Source: Carboxylicivirga litoralis (GTDB lineage Bacteria; Bacteroidota; Bacteroidia; Bacteroidales; Marinilabiliaceae). Taken from it: a stretch of 64,000 nucleotides of DNA. Where the stretch lies: the NCBI RefSeq assembly GCF_025499605.1, contig NZ_JAFMVC010000003.1, positions 1 through 64,000 on the forward strand, read 5' to 3'. Below, one piece after another: positions 8,349-17,543 of the stretch (its first letter is position 1; each line of letters starts with the position of its first letter). A program made the position numbers and the translations under genes. Below the pieces are notes generated by a model that was not told where the DNA came from, ran no database searches, and saw only the letters and a program-made list of their open reading frames with translations.

Positions 8349-8392
8349 GCGTATTTTCTGTTGTAATGCATTAATTTACAAAGAAAATACGC
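8349..8392. promoter_or_regulatory. Long hairpin or operator abutting the GH92 start codon
   Basis: Perfect 11-bp arms GCGTATTTTCT (8349-8359) and AGAAAATACGC (8382-8392) continue, past one bulged base, as TTGTAA (8361-8366) with TTACAA (8376-8381). In the GH92 mRNA this 17-bp stem ends 5 nt before the ATG and would bury any ribosome-binding site; as DNA it could be an operator. The gap 8344-8643 also carries the divergent promoter of the Na/Pi transporter. Confidence 0.6.
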
Positions 8393-8529
8393 ATAGTGCT
8401 TGAGTATGGTGGTCAGAGGTTCAAATTGGTATATTATTCCTTTTTTAGTGATTTATCACATGTTGAATATCGTCATGTTACTTAGACCGGTTCTAAAAAG
8501 CATCCTTTAAGGTTAAAAAAAGCTTAAAT

Positions 8530-8574
8530 GAACATTAAATCAACATTAAGAGATGGAAAAAAATGACATCTTTG
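8530..8574 (+). promoter_or_regulatory. Candidate Pho-box-like direct repeats and promoter of the Na/Pi cotransporter
   Basis: Two adjacent 11-bp direct repeats, GAACATTAAAT (8530-8540) and CAACATTAAGA (8541-8551), are followed 15 bp later by CATCTTTG (8567-8574), one base off the TAnnTTTG box. PhoB boxes are built of 11-bp direct repeats just upstream of the -10, and the downstream gene is a phosphate transporter, which is why I suggest phosphate control. The repeat sequence itself is not the E. coli consensus. Confidence 0.45.
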
Positions 8575-8643
8575 GGCTTTGATTAGAGATATTTGAATCG
8601 ATTTATGTTTGGGAGGGTGTGAGCCTCTACTTTGGAATTAATT

Positions 8644-10338
8644 ATGAATTATTCACTTTTTGATTTTCTGACCCTGATTGGTTCATTAGGGTTGTTTCTC
8701 TTCGGGATGAAGATGATGAGCGAAGCCTTACAAAAGGTTGCAGGTGGTCGCATGCGTAAGATTCTGTCGGCCATGACATCGAATCGTTTTTTAGGTGTAT
8801 TAACCGGGTTTTTAGTAACAACCATTATTCAATCTTCATCGGCTACCACGGTAATGGTGGTAAGTTTTGTAAATGCCGGTTTAATGTCGTTGGTTGAGTC
8901 CATTGGTGTTATTATGGGAGCCAATATTGGTACAACCGTAACTGGTTGGATGATTACCTTACTTGGTTTTAAAGTAAAAATTAGTGCTTACGCGCTACCG
9001 ATGATAGGTTTAGGCTTACCGCTTATTTTTTCAAAAAATTCATCGCGCCGCTCATGGGGTGAGTTTTTAGTGGGATTTGCTTTACTATTTCTCGGTCTTG
9101 AATACTTAAAAGGGTCAGTGCCAAATATTAAAGAAAGCCCTGAAGTGTTAAGCTTCTTGCAGCATTATACGAATCTTGGATTTGGCTCTACTCTAATTTT
9201 CTTATTTATAGGAGCTATATTAACGGTTGTTATTCAATCATCGAGTGCTACAATGGCACTTACTTTTGTTATGTGTAACCAGGGCTGGATTCCATTCCAC
9301 CTGGCAGCCGCCATGGTTATGGGTGAAAACATAGGTACGACTATTACAGCAAACATTGCGGCCGCTGTTGGTAATGTTTCGGCGAAGCGAGCTGCTCGTG
9401 TTCACCTATTATTCAACCTGATGGGTGTTACCTGGATGTTAATGGTTTTCCCATGGTTTGTTGATGCCATAGATCATTTTGTATCGAAAAGCAATGGGGT
9501 TTCTCCAAGTGAATCTGTTGCTGCAATACCTACAGCTTTATCTATCTTCCATACTTCATTTAACGTTCTGAATGTTTTAATTTTCATTTGGTTTGTGCCG
9601 ATATTCAAAAAGGTGGTGGTTAAAATGGTGCCTTCATCAGAGTTGGAGGAAGAAGAATTCCGATTGAAGTTTATTACAACCGGTATGTTATCCACATCTG
9701 AGCTGTCTATTTTACAGGCTCGTAAAGAAGTCCATTGGTTTGGCAAACACAGTCATAAGATGTTTGGTTTTATCCGCAAGTTGATGAACCAAAATAAGGA
9801 TAGTAAGTTTAGCAAGCAGTTTGCCCGAATTGAAAAGTACGAAGGTATTTGTGATAACATAGAAGTTGAAATTGCCAATTACCTGGCACAGGTTAACCAG
9901 GGTAAACTTAGTGATGTTGGCCGACGACGCGTTCGTTCTATGCTTAAATTAGTGGATGATTTGGAAAGTATTGGTGACTGTAATTATAACCTGGCCAAAA
10001 CCATTAATAGAATGCGCAATGCCAGCATTAAGTTCGATGAAACCATTCTAAAGAAATTGGAATTAATGTTTAACCTCGTGGATGAATCATTAGAAGTAAT
10101 GATTACCAACCTGGATGATTCGAATGAAGATATTCATATTACTAAGGCTAAGCAATTAGAAGATGAAATCAATAATTACAGAAATCAGCTTAAAGTTGAG
10201 CACCTCGATAATCTGAAGAACGGTGTTTACACCTATGAAGCTGGTATTATCTTCAACGATTTATTCTCTGAATGTGAGAAATTAGCCGATTATGCCATTA
10301 ATGTATCTGAGGCATTAGCCGAAGTGCATGCACAATAA
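8644..10338 (+). CDS. Na+/phosphate cotransporter with C-terminal PhoU-like domain
   Basis: Inner-membrane NptA/PNaS-family symporter (564 aa from ATG 8644). A TTG four codons earlier is in frame but less likely. Two inverted QSSSAT repeats (in TTIIQSSSATT and VVIQSSSATM) are the family signature and lie in the two re-entrant halves; about eight membrane segments span residues 5-320. From about residue 345 the protein is cytoplasmic and helical, resembling PhoU (VRSMLKLVDDLESIGD). It probably imports phosphate with Na+. It is convergent with the phytase operon, making a phosphate-scavenging neighbourhood. Confidence 0.88.
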   Translation: MNYSLFDFLTLIGSLGLFLFGMKMMSEALQKVAGGRMRKILSAMTSNRFLGVLTGFLVTTIIQSSSATTVMVVSFVNAGLMSLVESIGVIMGANIGTTVTGWMITLLGFKVKISAYALPMIGLGLPLIFSKNSSRRSWGEFLVGFALLFLGLEYLKGSVPNIKESPEVLSFLQHYTNLGFGSTLIFLFIGAILTVVIQSSSATMALTFVMCNQGWIPFHLAAAMVMGENIGTTITANIAAAVGNVSAKRAARVHLLFNLMGVTWMLMVFPWFVDAIDHFVSKSNGVSPSESVAAIPTALSIFHTSFNVLNVLIFIWFVPIFKKVVVKMVPSSELEEEEFRLKFITTGMLSTSELSILQARKEVHWFGKHSHKMFGFIRKLMNQNKDSKFSKQFARIEKYEGICDNIEVEIANYLAQVNQGKLSDVGRRRVRSMLKLVDDLESIGDCNYNLAKTINRMRNASIKFDETILKKLELMFNLVDESLEVMITNLDDSNEDIHITKAKQLEDEINNYRNQLKVEHLDNLKNGVYTYEAGIIFNDLFSECEKLADYAINVSEALAEVHAQ

Positions 10339-10355
10339 ATGAGCTGAAAATATAT

Positions 10356-10389
10356 AAAAAAAAAAGACCGTGAAAACGGTCTTTTTTTT
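10356..10389. terminator. Bidirectional terminator between Na/Pi cotransporter and phytase genes
   Basis: AAAAAGACCG / CGGTCTTTTT stem with loop TGAAAA and T runs on both strands. Confidence 0.9.
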
Positions 10390-10392
10390 GTC

Positions 10393-11607
10393 TTATTTAA
10401 ACCAAACATTATCTGGTGTGATGTTTAATTCTGGAGAATAGGCTTTTGCAATGTCAGCCCAATCGACCAACTTAAAATTTTGTGCTTTAGGCACACCGTT
10501 TTCTTCATTAAAGCCATCCTGAACGACCAATAATCCTTTTGGGAATTGATGGCCTAAGGCAATATTAGTCACTGCTAATCCATCAGTCTCCTCTGCCCCA
10601 TCGATGGTTTCTGAAGCTTTGACAGTGAAATTACCCAAATATTTATTGTTACTTTCTTTCTCAAATACGGCATAGGAAAAATTACCTTGAACAGAGGCTA
10701 ACAGATAACCTTTGCCATCACCGGCATAATAAATGTCTAAGCCTTCCAAATCGTAGGCAATGTTATGATTTAGGCTATCACTATCAGTTATCTTAAGCAT
10801 TTCATTATCTGCATCTTCTTCTGCATTAAGTTTCCAAATGGCATTACCTTCTTCGGCGATATATAATGTGCCCGTTTCATCGTCGGCCACCATACCTTCG
10901 CACTGCGATGCTAATGAGATAGTTCTTACATGTTTAAGGCTGATTTTTTTGCCTTTCGTAATAAGTTTCCATTGTTGAACATGACCATTTTTGCCTCCAA
11001 CAAATGTATAATACGCTTGTTTTTTGCGACTATAGTACATGCAGCATCCATAAGCATCATCAATAATGTTACTATCCAATAAAGTTGGTTGAGTGTGGAT
11101 GCTTCGTAAACTGTCGGCATTGACTTCAAATAGTATGATGGCATTCTGATTGCGCTCTGATGCTGCTGCAACTGCAATACGCTTATTATTCAAAGGATAA
11201 TTATAGCGCACATCGACGTTATTGACTCTTCCTGCAGAGGCAAAGTTGATTAATTGACCTTGCAGGTTATAAAGTGCCAATCCGGCCTGTTTATCGGTGC
11301 CAATTATGCGCGATTCCGATGGATTAAGCTCATTATACCAGATTGCAGGATCGTCCGCAGCATCGATTGAATGGTGCTGATCCACAGGTTTTGTTTGTGC
11401 TTTTGGTGTAACAACACGATTAAACTGCGATTGAAGCTGGAGAGCATTGGCTTTCTTGAGTGAATCTTCGATAGCTTCTGTACTCCCGTCTAGTTTGGTT
11501 ATTGCTTTATCAGTCATTTGGTGAGTGCTAGTGTTGACCTTATGCCAACACCCCGTCATTACAACAACAAATAAAGCAAGTACTATTAGTATAGATTTCA
11601 TAAGCAT
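10393..11607 (-). CDS. Beta-propeller phytase lipoprotein
   Basis: Calcium-dependent six-bladed beta-propeller phytase (404 aa) that releases phosphate from inositol hexakisphosphate. N-terminal signal peptide with lipobox MTGC (Cys about residue 20). Family motifs: DAADDPAIWYN (about 82-92), IIGTDKQAGLALYNL, NNVDVRYNYPL, DDAYGCCMY, CEGMVADDETGTLYIAEE, and IAYDLEGLDIYY, which hold the acidic Ca/phosphate-binding side chains. The ATG overlaps the stop of the upstream TonB receptor (TAATG), so the two are translationally coupled. The residues before the propeller form a linker from the lipid anchor. Confidence 0.9.
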   Translation of the reverse strand: MLMKSILIVLALFVVVMTGCWHKVNTSTHQMTDKAITKLDGSTEAIEDSLKKANALQLQSQFNRVVTPKAQTKPVDQHHSIDAADDPAIWYNELNPSESRIIGTDKQAGLALYNLQGQLINFASAGRVNNVDVRYNYPLNNKRIAVAAASERNQNAIILFEVNADSLRSIHTQPTLLDSNIIDDAYGCCMYYSRKKQAYYTFVGGKNGHVQQWKLITKGKKISLKHVRTISLASQCEGMVADDETGTLYIAEEGNAIWKLNAEEDADNEMLKITDSDSLNHNIAYDLEGLDIYYAGDGKGYLLASVQGNFSYAVFEKESNNKYLGNFTVKASETIDGAEETDGLAVTNIALGHQFPKGLLVVQDGFNEENGVPKAQNFKLVDWADIAKAYSPELNITPDNVWFK

Positions 11608-14339
11608 TAAAAGTTAAAACGAATACCTCCCTGCATGCGAATGCCACAGTATTCTTCTTGCATTGTGAATTTTGTATCGCCTTGATAGTAGCGTAATGGT
11701 TGATCGAATAAGTTATTAACTTCTGCGAAGAATTTCAGGTTTTTAGTGATATCGTACGACCCACTTAGATCAACATGTGTGGCTTTATCGTAGTAACGAT
11801 CTTCATAAGCTTCTTCACCATATTCATCCACAAAATCGCCTGCATAATTCAATGAAGCGCGAAGCGTCAATTTCTTACTTTCATAGAACAAAGAAGCATT
11901 AACTGTGTGTTCTGGTGTACCTGTTAATTTAAGATCCTCCTCTTCTCTTCCTTCTAACTGGATATTTTTTACTTCGTTGTAGTTGTAACTATAGTTGGCA
12001 TAAAAACCAATGTTTTTAAGAAACCCTGGTAGAAAATTAAACTGTCGTTGAAATGAGGCTTCAAAACCAAATAAATCGGCATCGCCGGCATTGATTGGCT
12101 GATAGACTTCCCACTCTGTACCATCCTTCATTATCGACGTATTTTGAGTGGCAATATAATCGCTTATGCTTTTGTAATAGACACCAGCAGAAATTAAACC
12201 AATTGATTTGAAATAGTGCTCCAGCATCAGGTCAAAGTTCATTGAGGTGGTAGCATCTAATTCAGGATTACCCAACTCCATCTCTTCGTCTTCCTGGTTA
12301 ATGATTTGATAAGGAACCAAATCAAAGTACTTCGGACGTGCCATAGTATTTGTCCATGCAGCTTTCAATTTTGTGTCTTTCGATAAATCGTATTTAATCA
12401 ATAGACTTGGCAAGACATTGCCATAATCGCTCGATTGTTTACCTGTTGGTTCGTAAATGTCATTGTCAGGATCAAATACATAACCTGAATACTCCAAATC
12501 AGTCATTTCGTAGCGAATACCAGCCACAGCTTTTAAACGAGCACCAAAATTTTGATCCCACCGGATAAAACCTGCTGTCACTGTTTCTTGAGCTTCAAAG
12601 TTGCCGGCTGTTTCTTCAGGATTTGGAATTGCATAACCAAAATCGCCACCGCCGCGCAGGTCAAGGTCACCAACATATTCTGGTTTTACGAAATGACCTG
12701 CTGTGTAATCACCAGCGCGGAAATTATCTTTTGTTTTGTCAGTTATGTTGGCTGCACTTGTTGCCGCAGCAACAAAGGCATCTTCATCAACCGGCTCATA
12801 TTCGTAGAAATGATTGTCGCGTTCTTTTTCTTTCGCCTTGTATTTTAAACCAAATTTTAAGGTTGAATTCGCATTGATTGGAAGGTCAAAATTTACTTTG
12901 AAAGCTTTATCAATATCGTCGGTATATTGGAATTCTTCTGTAAGTTCTTTAAACCCCCAATTGCTGTTAAGATCAAGTGCATCCGCATCGTTAACAATCA
13001 CATTTGGTGATTCTGTATTTAAATTATCAGGGGTGATGTTTGCATCCTTGTAGCGCATGTTTAAATAACGCTCATTGGGACGTTCTTCTTTAGCTTTTGA
13101 GTAAGAAGCCTTCCAGTCGGCTGTTAATTTGCCAAAATGGTGCTCACCACCCAGTGAAAAATTCATAGTTGCCTGATCTTCCAGTCGGGCATGCTTATTA
13201 TCGCTGGTACTGGCTTTTGTTTCTCGACGAATTTCAGCAACCATATTGCCTTCATCATCTTCTTCGATGTCTTTATAACGTAAACGAAAACGATTTTCCC
13301 AGTCTTTACGGCGGTTATAGATACCTTTTAAATCAAAGGTGTGGTTCTCATTAATTTTGAAATCGAAGGAGGCGGAATAACTCTGTCGTTCGCGCTGTAG
13401 TTCATAAGTACGTACCTGAAAATCTTTCATAGTGGCGTCATCATCCCATTCGGCTTCAATATTATCAGAGCCTAAGTGGTGGTTGTAATAAGAACCTGAA
13501 ACAACCATACCAATTTTGTTATTTAAAAAACGATCGGCATAGACAACTGAGCCTATCGCCATAGGTTTTTCAGCTAAAAAGTTATAACCACTTCCAATGG
13601 TTCCGGATATACGACGACCAGTAGGTTTTGAGCGTGTTACAAGGTTAACAGAACCGCCTATAGCATCGCCTTCCATATCGGCAGTTACTACTTTGTTAAC
13701 TTCAATGGTTTGAACCATATCAGCAGGAATAAGGTCTAACTGAACCGAACGGGTTTCAGCCTCGGCCGAAGGGATACGTTCGCCGTTAATGGTGACCGAA
13801 TTAAGATCGGGCGCGGTACCACGAATATTACCAAAGCGCGCTTCGCCCTGGTCATATTGTACATTGATGCCAGGAATACGCTTTAATGCATCGCCGATGT
13901 TTGAATCAGGGAAGCGTTCTACCTGGTCGGCAGCGATAATGTTGGTAACATTAATGCTATTTTTCTGCTGATTTAAAGCTTTGGTTTGACCCTGTAACTG
14001 ACCATTGATTTTTATTTCTTGTAATTCGATACCTTCTTTTAGTGTGAAGTTGGCTTCTATTCCATTGTGATTTATTTCTACCGTTTGAGTAGCATCTTCG
14101 AAACCAATATAGTTGACTTCAATTGTATAACTGCCATCTGCAATGTTTTTAAGACGGTAAAAACCGTTAACATCCGTAATTGTTCCGGTTTCTATTAGCC
14201 CTTGTATATAGACCGCTGCACCTGGTAAAGGATAGTTTTCTGAATCGGTTACACGTCCGTGTATAAAGCCGCTTTGGGCAAAGCTTGTAAAACTCACTAA
14301 TAGTAGAATCAGTGAGGTTATCAGCCAAGATGTTTTCAT
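11607..14339 (-). CDS. TonB-dependent receptor paired with phytase
   Basis: Outer-membrane receptor, 910 aa: signal peptide ending near FTSFAQ (about residue 22), CarboxypepD-regulatory-like domain (about 24-110, GRVTDSENYPLPGAAVYIQG), plug (about 130-240; DALKRIPGINVQYDQG, then VTADMEGDAIGGSVNLVTRS), then a 22-strand barrel. It ends in the outer-membrane-type aromatic ...GIRFNF. Operon position directly before the phytase suggests uptake of phytate, inositol phosphates or a phosphorylated ligand; this is inference. It is not a SusC-type receptor paired with SusD. A perfect -7 box TACATTTG lies at 14375-14382. Confidence 0.9.
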   Translation of the reverse strand: MKTSWLITSLILLLVSFTSFAQSGFIHGRVTDSENYPLPGAAVYIQGLIETGTITDVNGFYRLKNIADGSYTIEVNYIGFEDATQTVEINHNGIEANFTLKEGIELQEIKINGQLQGQTKALNQQKNSINVTNIIAADQVERFPDSNIGDALKRIPGINVQYDQGEARFGNIRGTAPDLNSVTINGERIPSAEAETRSVQLDLIPADMVQTIEVNKVVTADMEGDAIGGSVNLVTRSKPTGRRISGTIGSGYNFLAEKPMAIGSVVYADRFLNNKIGMVVSGSYYNHHLGSDNIEAEWDDDATMKDFQVRTYELQRERQSYSASFDFKINENHTFDLKGIYNRRKDWENRFRLRYKDIEEDDEGNMVAEIRRETKASTSDNKHARLEDQATMNFSLGGEHHFGKLTADWKASYSKAKEERPNERYLNMRYKDANITPDNLNTESPNVIVNDADALDLNSNWGFKELTEEFQYTDDIDKAFKVNFDLPINANSTLKFGLKYKAKEKERDNHFYEYEPVDEDAFVAAATSAANITDKTKDNFRAGDYTAGHFVKPEYVGDLDLRGGGDFGYAIPNPEETAGNFEAQETVTAGFIRWDQNFGARLKAVAGIRYEMTDLEYSGYVFDPDNDIYEPTGKQSSDYGNVLPSLLIKYDLSKDTKLKAAWTNTMARPKYFDLVPYQIINQEDEEMELGNPELDATTSMNFDLMLEHYFKSIGLISAGVYYKSISDYIATQNTSIMKDGTEWEVYQPINAGDADLFGFEASFQRQFNFLPGFLKNIGFYANYSYNYNEVKNIQLEGREEEDLKLTGTPEHTVNASLFYESKKLTLRASLNYAGDFVDEYGEEAYEDRYYDKATHVDLSGSYDITKNLKFFAEVNNLFDQPLRYYQGDTKFTMQEEYCGIRMQGGIRFNF

Positions 14340-14374
14340 GATTAATTAAGTTTGTTAGAAAAATAAGTTTGATG

Positions 14375-14382
14375 CAAATGTA
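14375..14382 (-). promoter_or_regulatory. -7 box of the TonB receptor-phytase operon
   Basis: TACATTTG on the minus strand matches TAnnTTTG exactly, 36 nt before the ATG. Two TTAACAT motifs lie further upstream (14444-14462) and may be regulatory; they are only vaguely like the repeats at 8530-8551. Confidence 0.55.
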
Positions 14383-14628
14383 GAGGAGGCGTAATTGGCC
14401 CTTTTTAATTCAAACTTAATTTTACTTTATCATGAAATATCTTAAATGTTAAGATGTTAAATTAATGATATGAAATGGATTATAAAGCTATTGCTTACTT
14501 AATTATTGCTTTTGTATATAATTAACTATTACGATGATATTCAGTAGAAGAAGGTGGCAGTATAATAGTTACTTTAATGATTGTAAGATTATACTTAGCT
14601 CATAGTTTTTTGGAATACTTATATACGC

Positions 14629-14658
14629 AAAAAGGTCCGGCTTAACCGAACCTTTTTT
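14629..14658. terminator. Orphan bidirectional terminator in a gene-free region
   Basis: Stem AAAAAGGTCCGG / CCGAACCTTTTT with one mismatch and loop CTTAA, T-rich on both strands. It sits 290 bp from the TonB receptor start and 330 bp from the recJ stop, with no gene between. It implies a short untranslated transcript, or a distant recJ terminator. The rest of 14340-14988 is AT-rich with no credible ORF. Confidence 0.65.
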
Positions 14659-14804
14659 CATCTGGATTTTATCTGATTTAAGGGAAAGGGCTTAACTTTC
14701 ACGTGTTAAATATATATAAAAATGCAGTTGATCCTTCGTTTGCCTTCAAAAAAATATAGATGTAATTAACTCATTGCTAATAAATTGAACTTTTGCAATG
14801 TGTA

Positions 14805-14960
14805 TTTTTATAAACAACCCCCTAATAATTAGATGTAAAAAATTGTTAAAATGAGTTTTTATAAAATCACCCCTATAAAATTAGGGATGTCATTAAAGAA
14901 AAGTTATAATTTTTATCAAGACCCCCTATTTAGTATTAAAAATAGTATTTGTTTTTTAGG
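14805..14960. repeat. Three degenerate direct repeats of about 52 bp
   Basis: TTTTTAT followed by 6-7 bases and a C4-5TA motif occurs at 14805, 14856 and 14910 (spacing 51 and 54). The C-runs end at 14822, 14873 and 14926. The C-rich motifs stand out in otherwise very AT-rich DNA downstream of recJ. This could be a binding-site array or a decayed tandem repeat. Confidence 0.5.
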
Positions 14961-14988
14961 TTGCTATTTATAGTCATTCAAAATAAGA

Positions 14989-16710
14989 CTATTCAGCATA
15001 GGGGAATTTAATATCTTTAACCATGACTTGTAACGAGGTGATGCCATTATACACGTTTTCCTCCACCGTATAGCAGATATCGAATGGATCATTGGATTTG
15101 ATGTTATCAATTATATGTCCCATCGAAAAAGCAATGCCTTGTTTAATGGCAGCTGAATGTTCTTCGATTATTTCCAGCTTAAGGTGGTCACGATCTTTAC
15201 CAACACACTTACTTGTTCCATAGTCAAAAACGCGCTCCGATGAGAAAACAGGTTTCATATTACCTGGTCCAAATGGGCGAAATTGCTTTAATATGCGGTA
15301 GAACTTTGGGTTGATATCCTTCAGGTGAAGCTTCGAATCTATTTCTATTTGCGGAATCAGCTGATCGGGTGTGATATTATCTTCCACATATTGCTCAAAA
15401 CGCCTTTGGAATTCCGGAATATGCTCAATTTTCAAAGTTAACCCGGCTGCATACATATGGCCACCAAAGTTTTCGAGCAGATCGCTGCACGATTCAATGG
15501 CTTTGTACAAATCAAAACCTTCAACCGAACGCGCGCTACCAGTTGCCAGCCCTTTTGATTCGGTTAAAATTACTGTAGGACGGTAAAATGACTCTGTCAG
15601 GCGCGATGCTACAATGCCAATCACCCCCTTATGCCAGTCTTTGTTATAAAGAACGGTTGACTTTTTATTGAGTAGTTCAGGGTTTGTTGCAATCAAATCA
15701 TGCGCCTCAATGGTGATGCTTCTGTCTAAATCTTTACGGGTTTCGTTACACTCATCGATGTCTTTACTCATGATGCCTGCATTGCCTGAATCGCGGCTTA
15801 CCAACAAATCCACCGCATCGCTACCGGCGTCAATTCGACCAGCTGCATTAATGCGAGGCCCAATTTTAAACACAATATCACTAATGGTGATTTCGCGACC
15901 TTCCATTCCGGCAATTTTAATAATGGAGCTTAGACCTATACCCGGATTAGAATTAAGTTTTTCTAAGCCATAATAAGCCATTATACGGTTTTCACCAACA
16001 ATTGGAACGATATCGGAGGCAATACTTACAGCCACTAAATCAATTAAATCGTATAGCTGTGATTCTTTGTAATCTTTAAAGCGGCAGAATCCTTGCATTA
16101 GCTTAAAACCAACGCCACAACCCGATAAGTTTTTATCGGGATAATTACAATCGTGCCGTTTAGGATCAAGACAAGCTGCTGCATTGGGCAGTACATCGCC
16201 AGGAGTATGGTGATCGCAGATGATAAATTCGATGCCTTTTTCACGGGCGTAATCCATTTTTTCTACAGCCTTTATACCACAATCTAAAGCAATAACTAAT
16301 GTTATGTCGTTATCGGCTGCGTAATCAATGCCTTTGTACGATATACCGTAGCCTTCTTCATATCGATTGGGTATGTAATAATCTATTTGATTATAATGCA
16401 GGCTGAGAAATGAGTAGACTAAGGCCACACTGGTGGTTCCATCAACGTCATAATCGCCGTAAATTAGAATCTTTTCGTTGTTGTCAAAAGCCTTAACAAT
16501 GCGGTGAACGGCCTCTTCCATATCCTTCATCAGGAAAGGATTATGTAGATCGGTGAGCTTCGGGCGAAAGAATGCTTTTGCCTCATCGTAATTAGTAACT
16601 CCTCGTTGCACGAGCAAATTAGCCAATACACGATTGATATTTAAAACCTCGGATAAGTGAGCGATTATGTCTTCGTCACTTTCGGGTCGTATACTCCACC
16701 TTTTTTCCAT
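14989..16710 (-). CDS. recJ: Single-stranded-DNA exonuclease RecJ
   Basis: 5'-3' ssDNA exonuclease of recombination and mismatch repair; 573 aa, normal length. DHH-family motifs: DYDVDGTT (86-93), ALDCG (141-145), CDHHTPG (165-171), and the DHHA1 segment GGHMYAAGLTL near residue 425. The C-terminal OB domain follows. It has ATG 16710 with a GGAG-like sequence just upstream. It appears monocistronic. Confidence 0.95.
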   Translation of the reverse strand: MEKRWSIRPESDEDIIAHLSEVLNINRVLANLLVQRGVTNYDEAKAFFRPKLTDLHNPFLMKDMEEAVHRIVKAFDNNEKILIYGDYDVDGTTSVALVYSFLSLHYNQIDYYIPNRYEEGYGISYKGIDYAADNDITLVIALDCGIKAVEKMDYAREKGIEFIICDHHTPGDVLPNAAACLDPKRHDCNYPDKNLSGCGVGFKLMQGFCRFKDYKESQLYDLIDLVAVSIASDIVPIVGENRIMAYYGLEKLNSNPGIGLSSIIKIAGMEGREITISDIVFKIGPRINAAGRIDAGSDAVDLLVSRDSGNAGIMSKDIDECNETRKDLDRSITIEAHDLIATNPELLNKKSTVLYNKDWHKGVIGIVASRLTESFYRPTVILTESKGLATGSARSVEGFDLYKAIESCSDLLENFGGHMYAAGLTLKIEHIPEFQRRFEQYVEDNITPDQLIPQIEIDSKLHLKDINPKFYRILKQFRPFGPGNMKPVFSSERVFDYGTSKCVGKDRDHLKLEIIEEHSAAIKQGIAFSMGHIIDNIKSNDPFDICYTVEENVYNGITSLQVMVKDIKFPYAE

Positions 16711-16835
16711 CTCCTTACTTGCCCGTTTAAGAGCATAAATTTTTCGAAAAATTATCTTAAATCAAAAGCCGAAAGTGCAATTGTTAATAAAAATTAATTA
16801 CTAATAAAGGATAAATAACGCTATATTGTTTATGC

Positions 16836-17543
16836 TCACTTGTTTAATTGCAATTCGAAGATGGCAGATAATTTTTGAAGTAAAACATCTTTCACTTCCT
16901 GCATATCAAGTTTTATACCAAGTTCCTTTTCCATCGAGGTTACGCCCTTATCCACAAATCCGCATGGATTGATATGGTTAAAATAATTGAGATTAGTATT
17001 AACATTCAATGCAAAACCATGCATAGATACATAACGGCTGGCTTTCACTCCTATTGCGCAAACCTTGCGGGATTTTCCGGGAACGGTGGTATCCAGCCAT
17101 ACACCGGTGGCTCCATCCAGTCGTTCGCTCTTAATATTGTATTCTGCTAAAGTCTGAATGATAGCTTCTTCCAACTTATGAATGTAGGTCTTAACGGTTA
17201 AGCCCAACTCTTCTAAATCCAGAATTGGATAACCAACAATCTGACCGGGGCCGTGATAAGTGATGTCTCCACCCCGGTTGATTTTATAGAATGTCGCATT
17301 TATCTGTTTCAGAAACTGCTCGTTGATTAACAAATTATTCTGAACACCACTTTTACCTAAGGTATAAACGTGTGGATGTTCCACAAACAGCAAGTGATTG
17401 ATAATGGGCTTTAAATCATCTTTGTTATCACGGTTGTGCAATTTTACATCAACCACTTCAGCAAACAGTTGTTCCTGGTAATCCCAAACCTCTTTATAAT
17501 CGCTACTACCAAGGTCTTCAAATACGGTGTATGTATTGCTCAT
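16836..17543 (-). CDS. lipB: Octanoyltransferase LipB
   Basis: Transfers octanoate from octanoyl-ACP to lipoyl domains of 2-oxoacid dehydrogenases and GcvH. 235 aa with the signature RGGDITYHGPGQIVGYPIL, the lysine segment RKVCAIGVKASR, and the catalytic cysteine in NPCGFVDKG. Its start overlaps the lipA stop at 17543, so the two are coupled and act in sequence. Confidence 0.95.
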   Translation of the reverse strand: MSNTYTVFEDLGSSDYKEVWDYQEQLFAEVVDVKLHNRDNKDDLKPIINHLLFVEHPHVYTLGKSGVQNNLLINEQFLKQINATFYKINRGGDITYHGPGQIVGYPILDLEELGLTVKTYIHKLEEAIIQTLAEYNIKSERLDGATGVWLDTTVPGKSRKVCAIGVKASRYVSMHGFALNVNTNLNYFNHINPCGFVDKGVTSMEKELGIKLDMQEVKDVLLQKLSAIFELQLNK

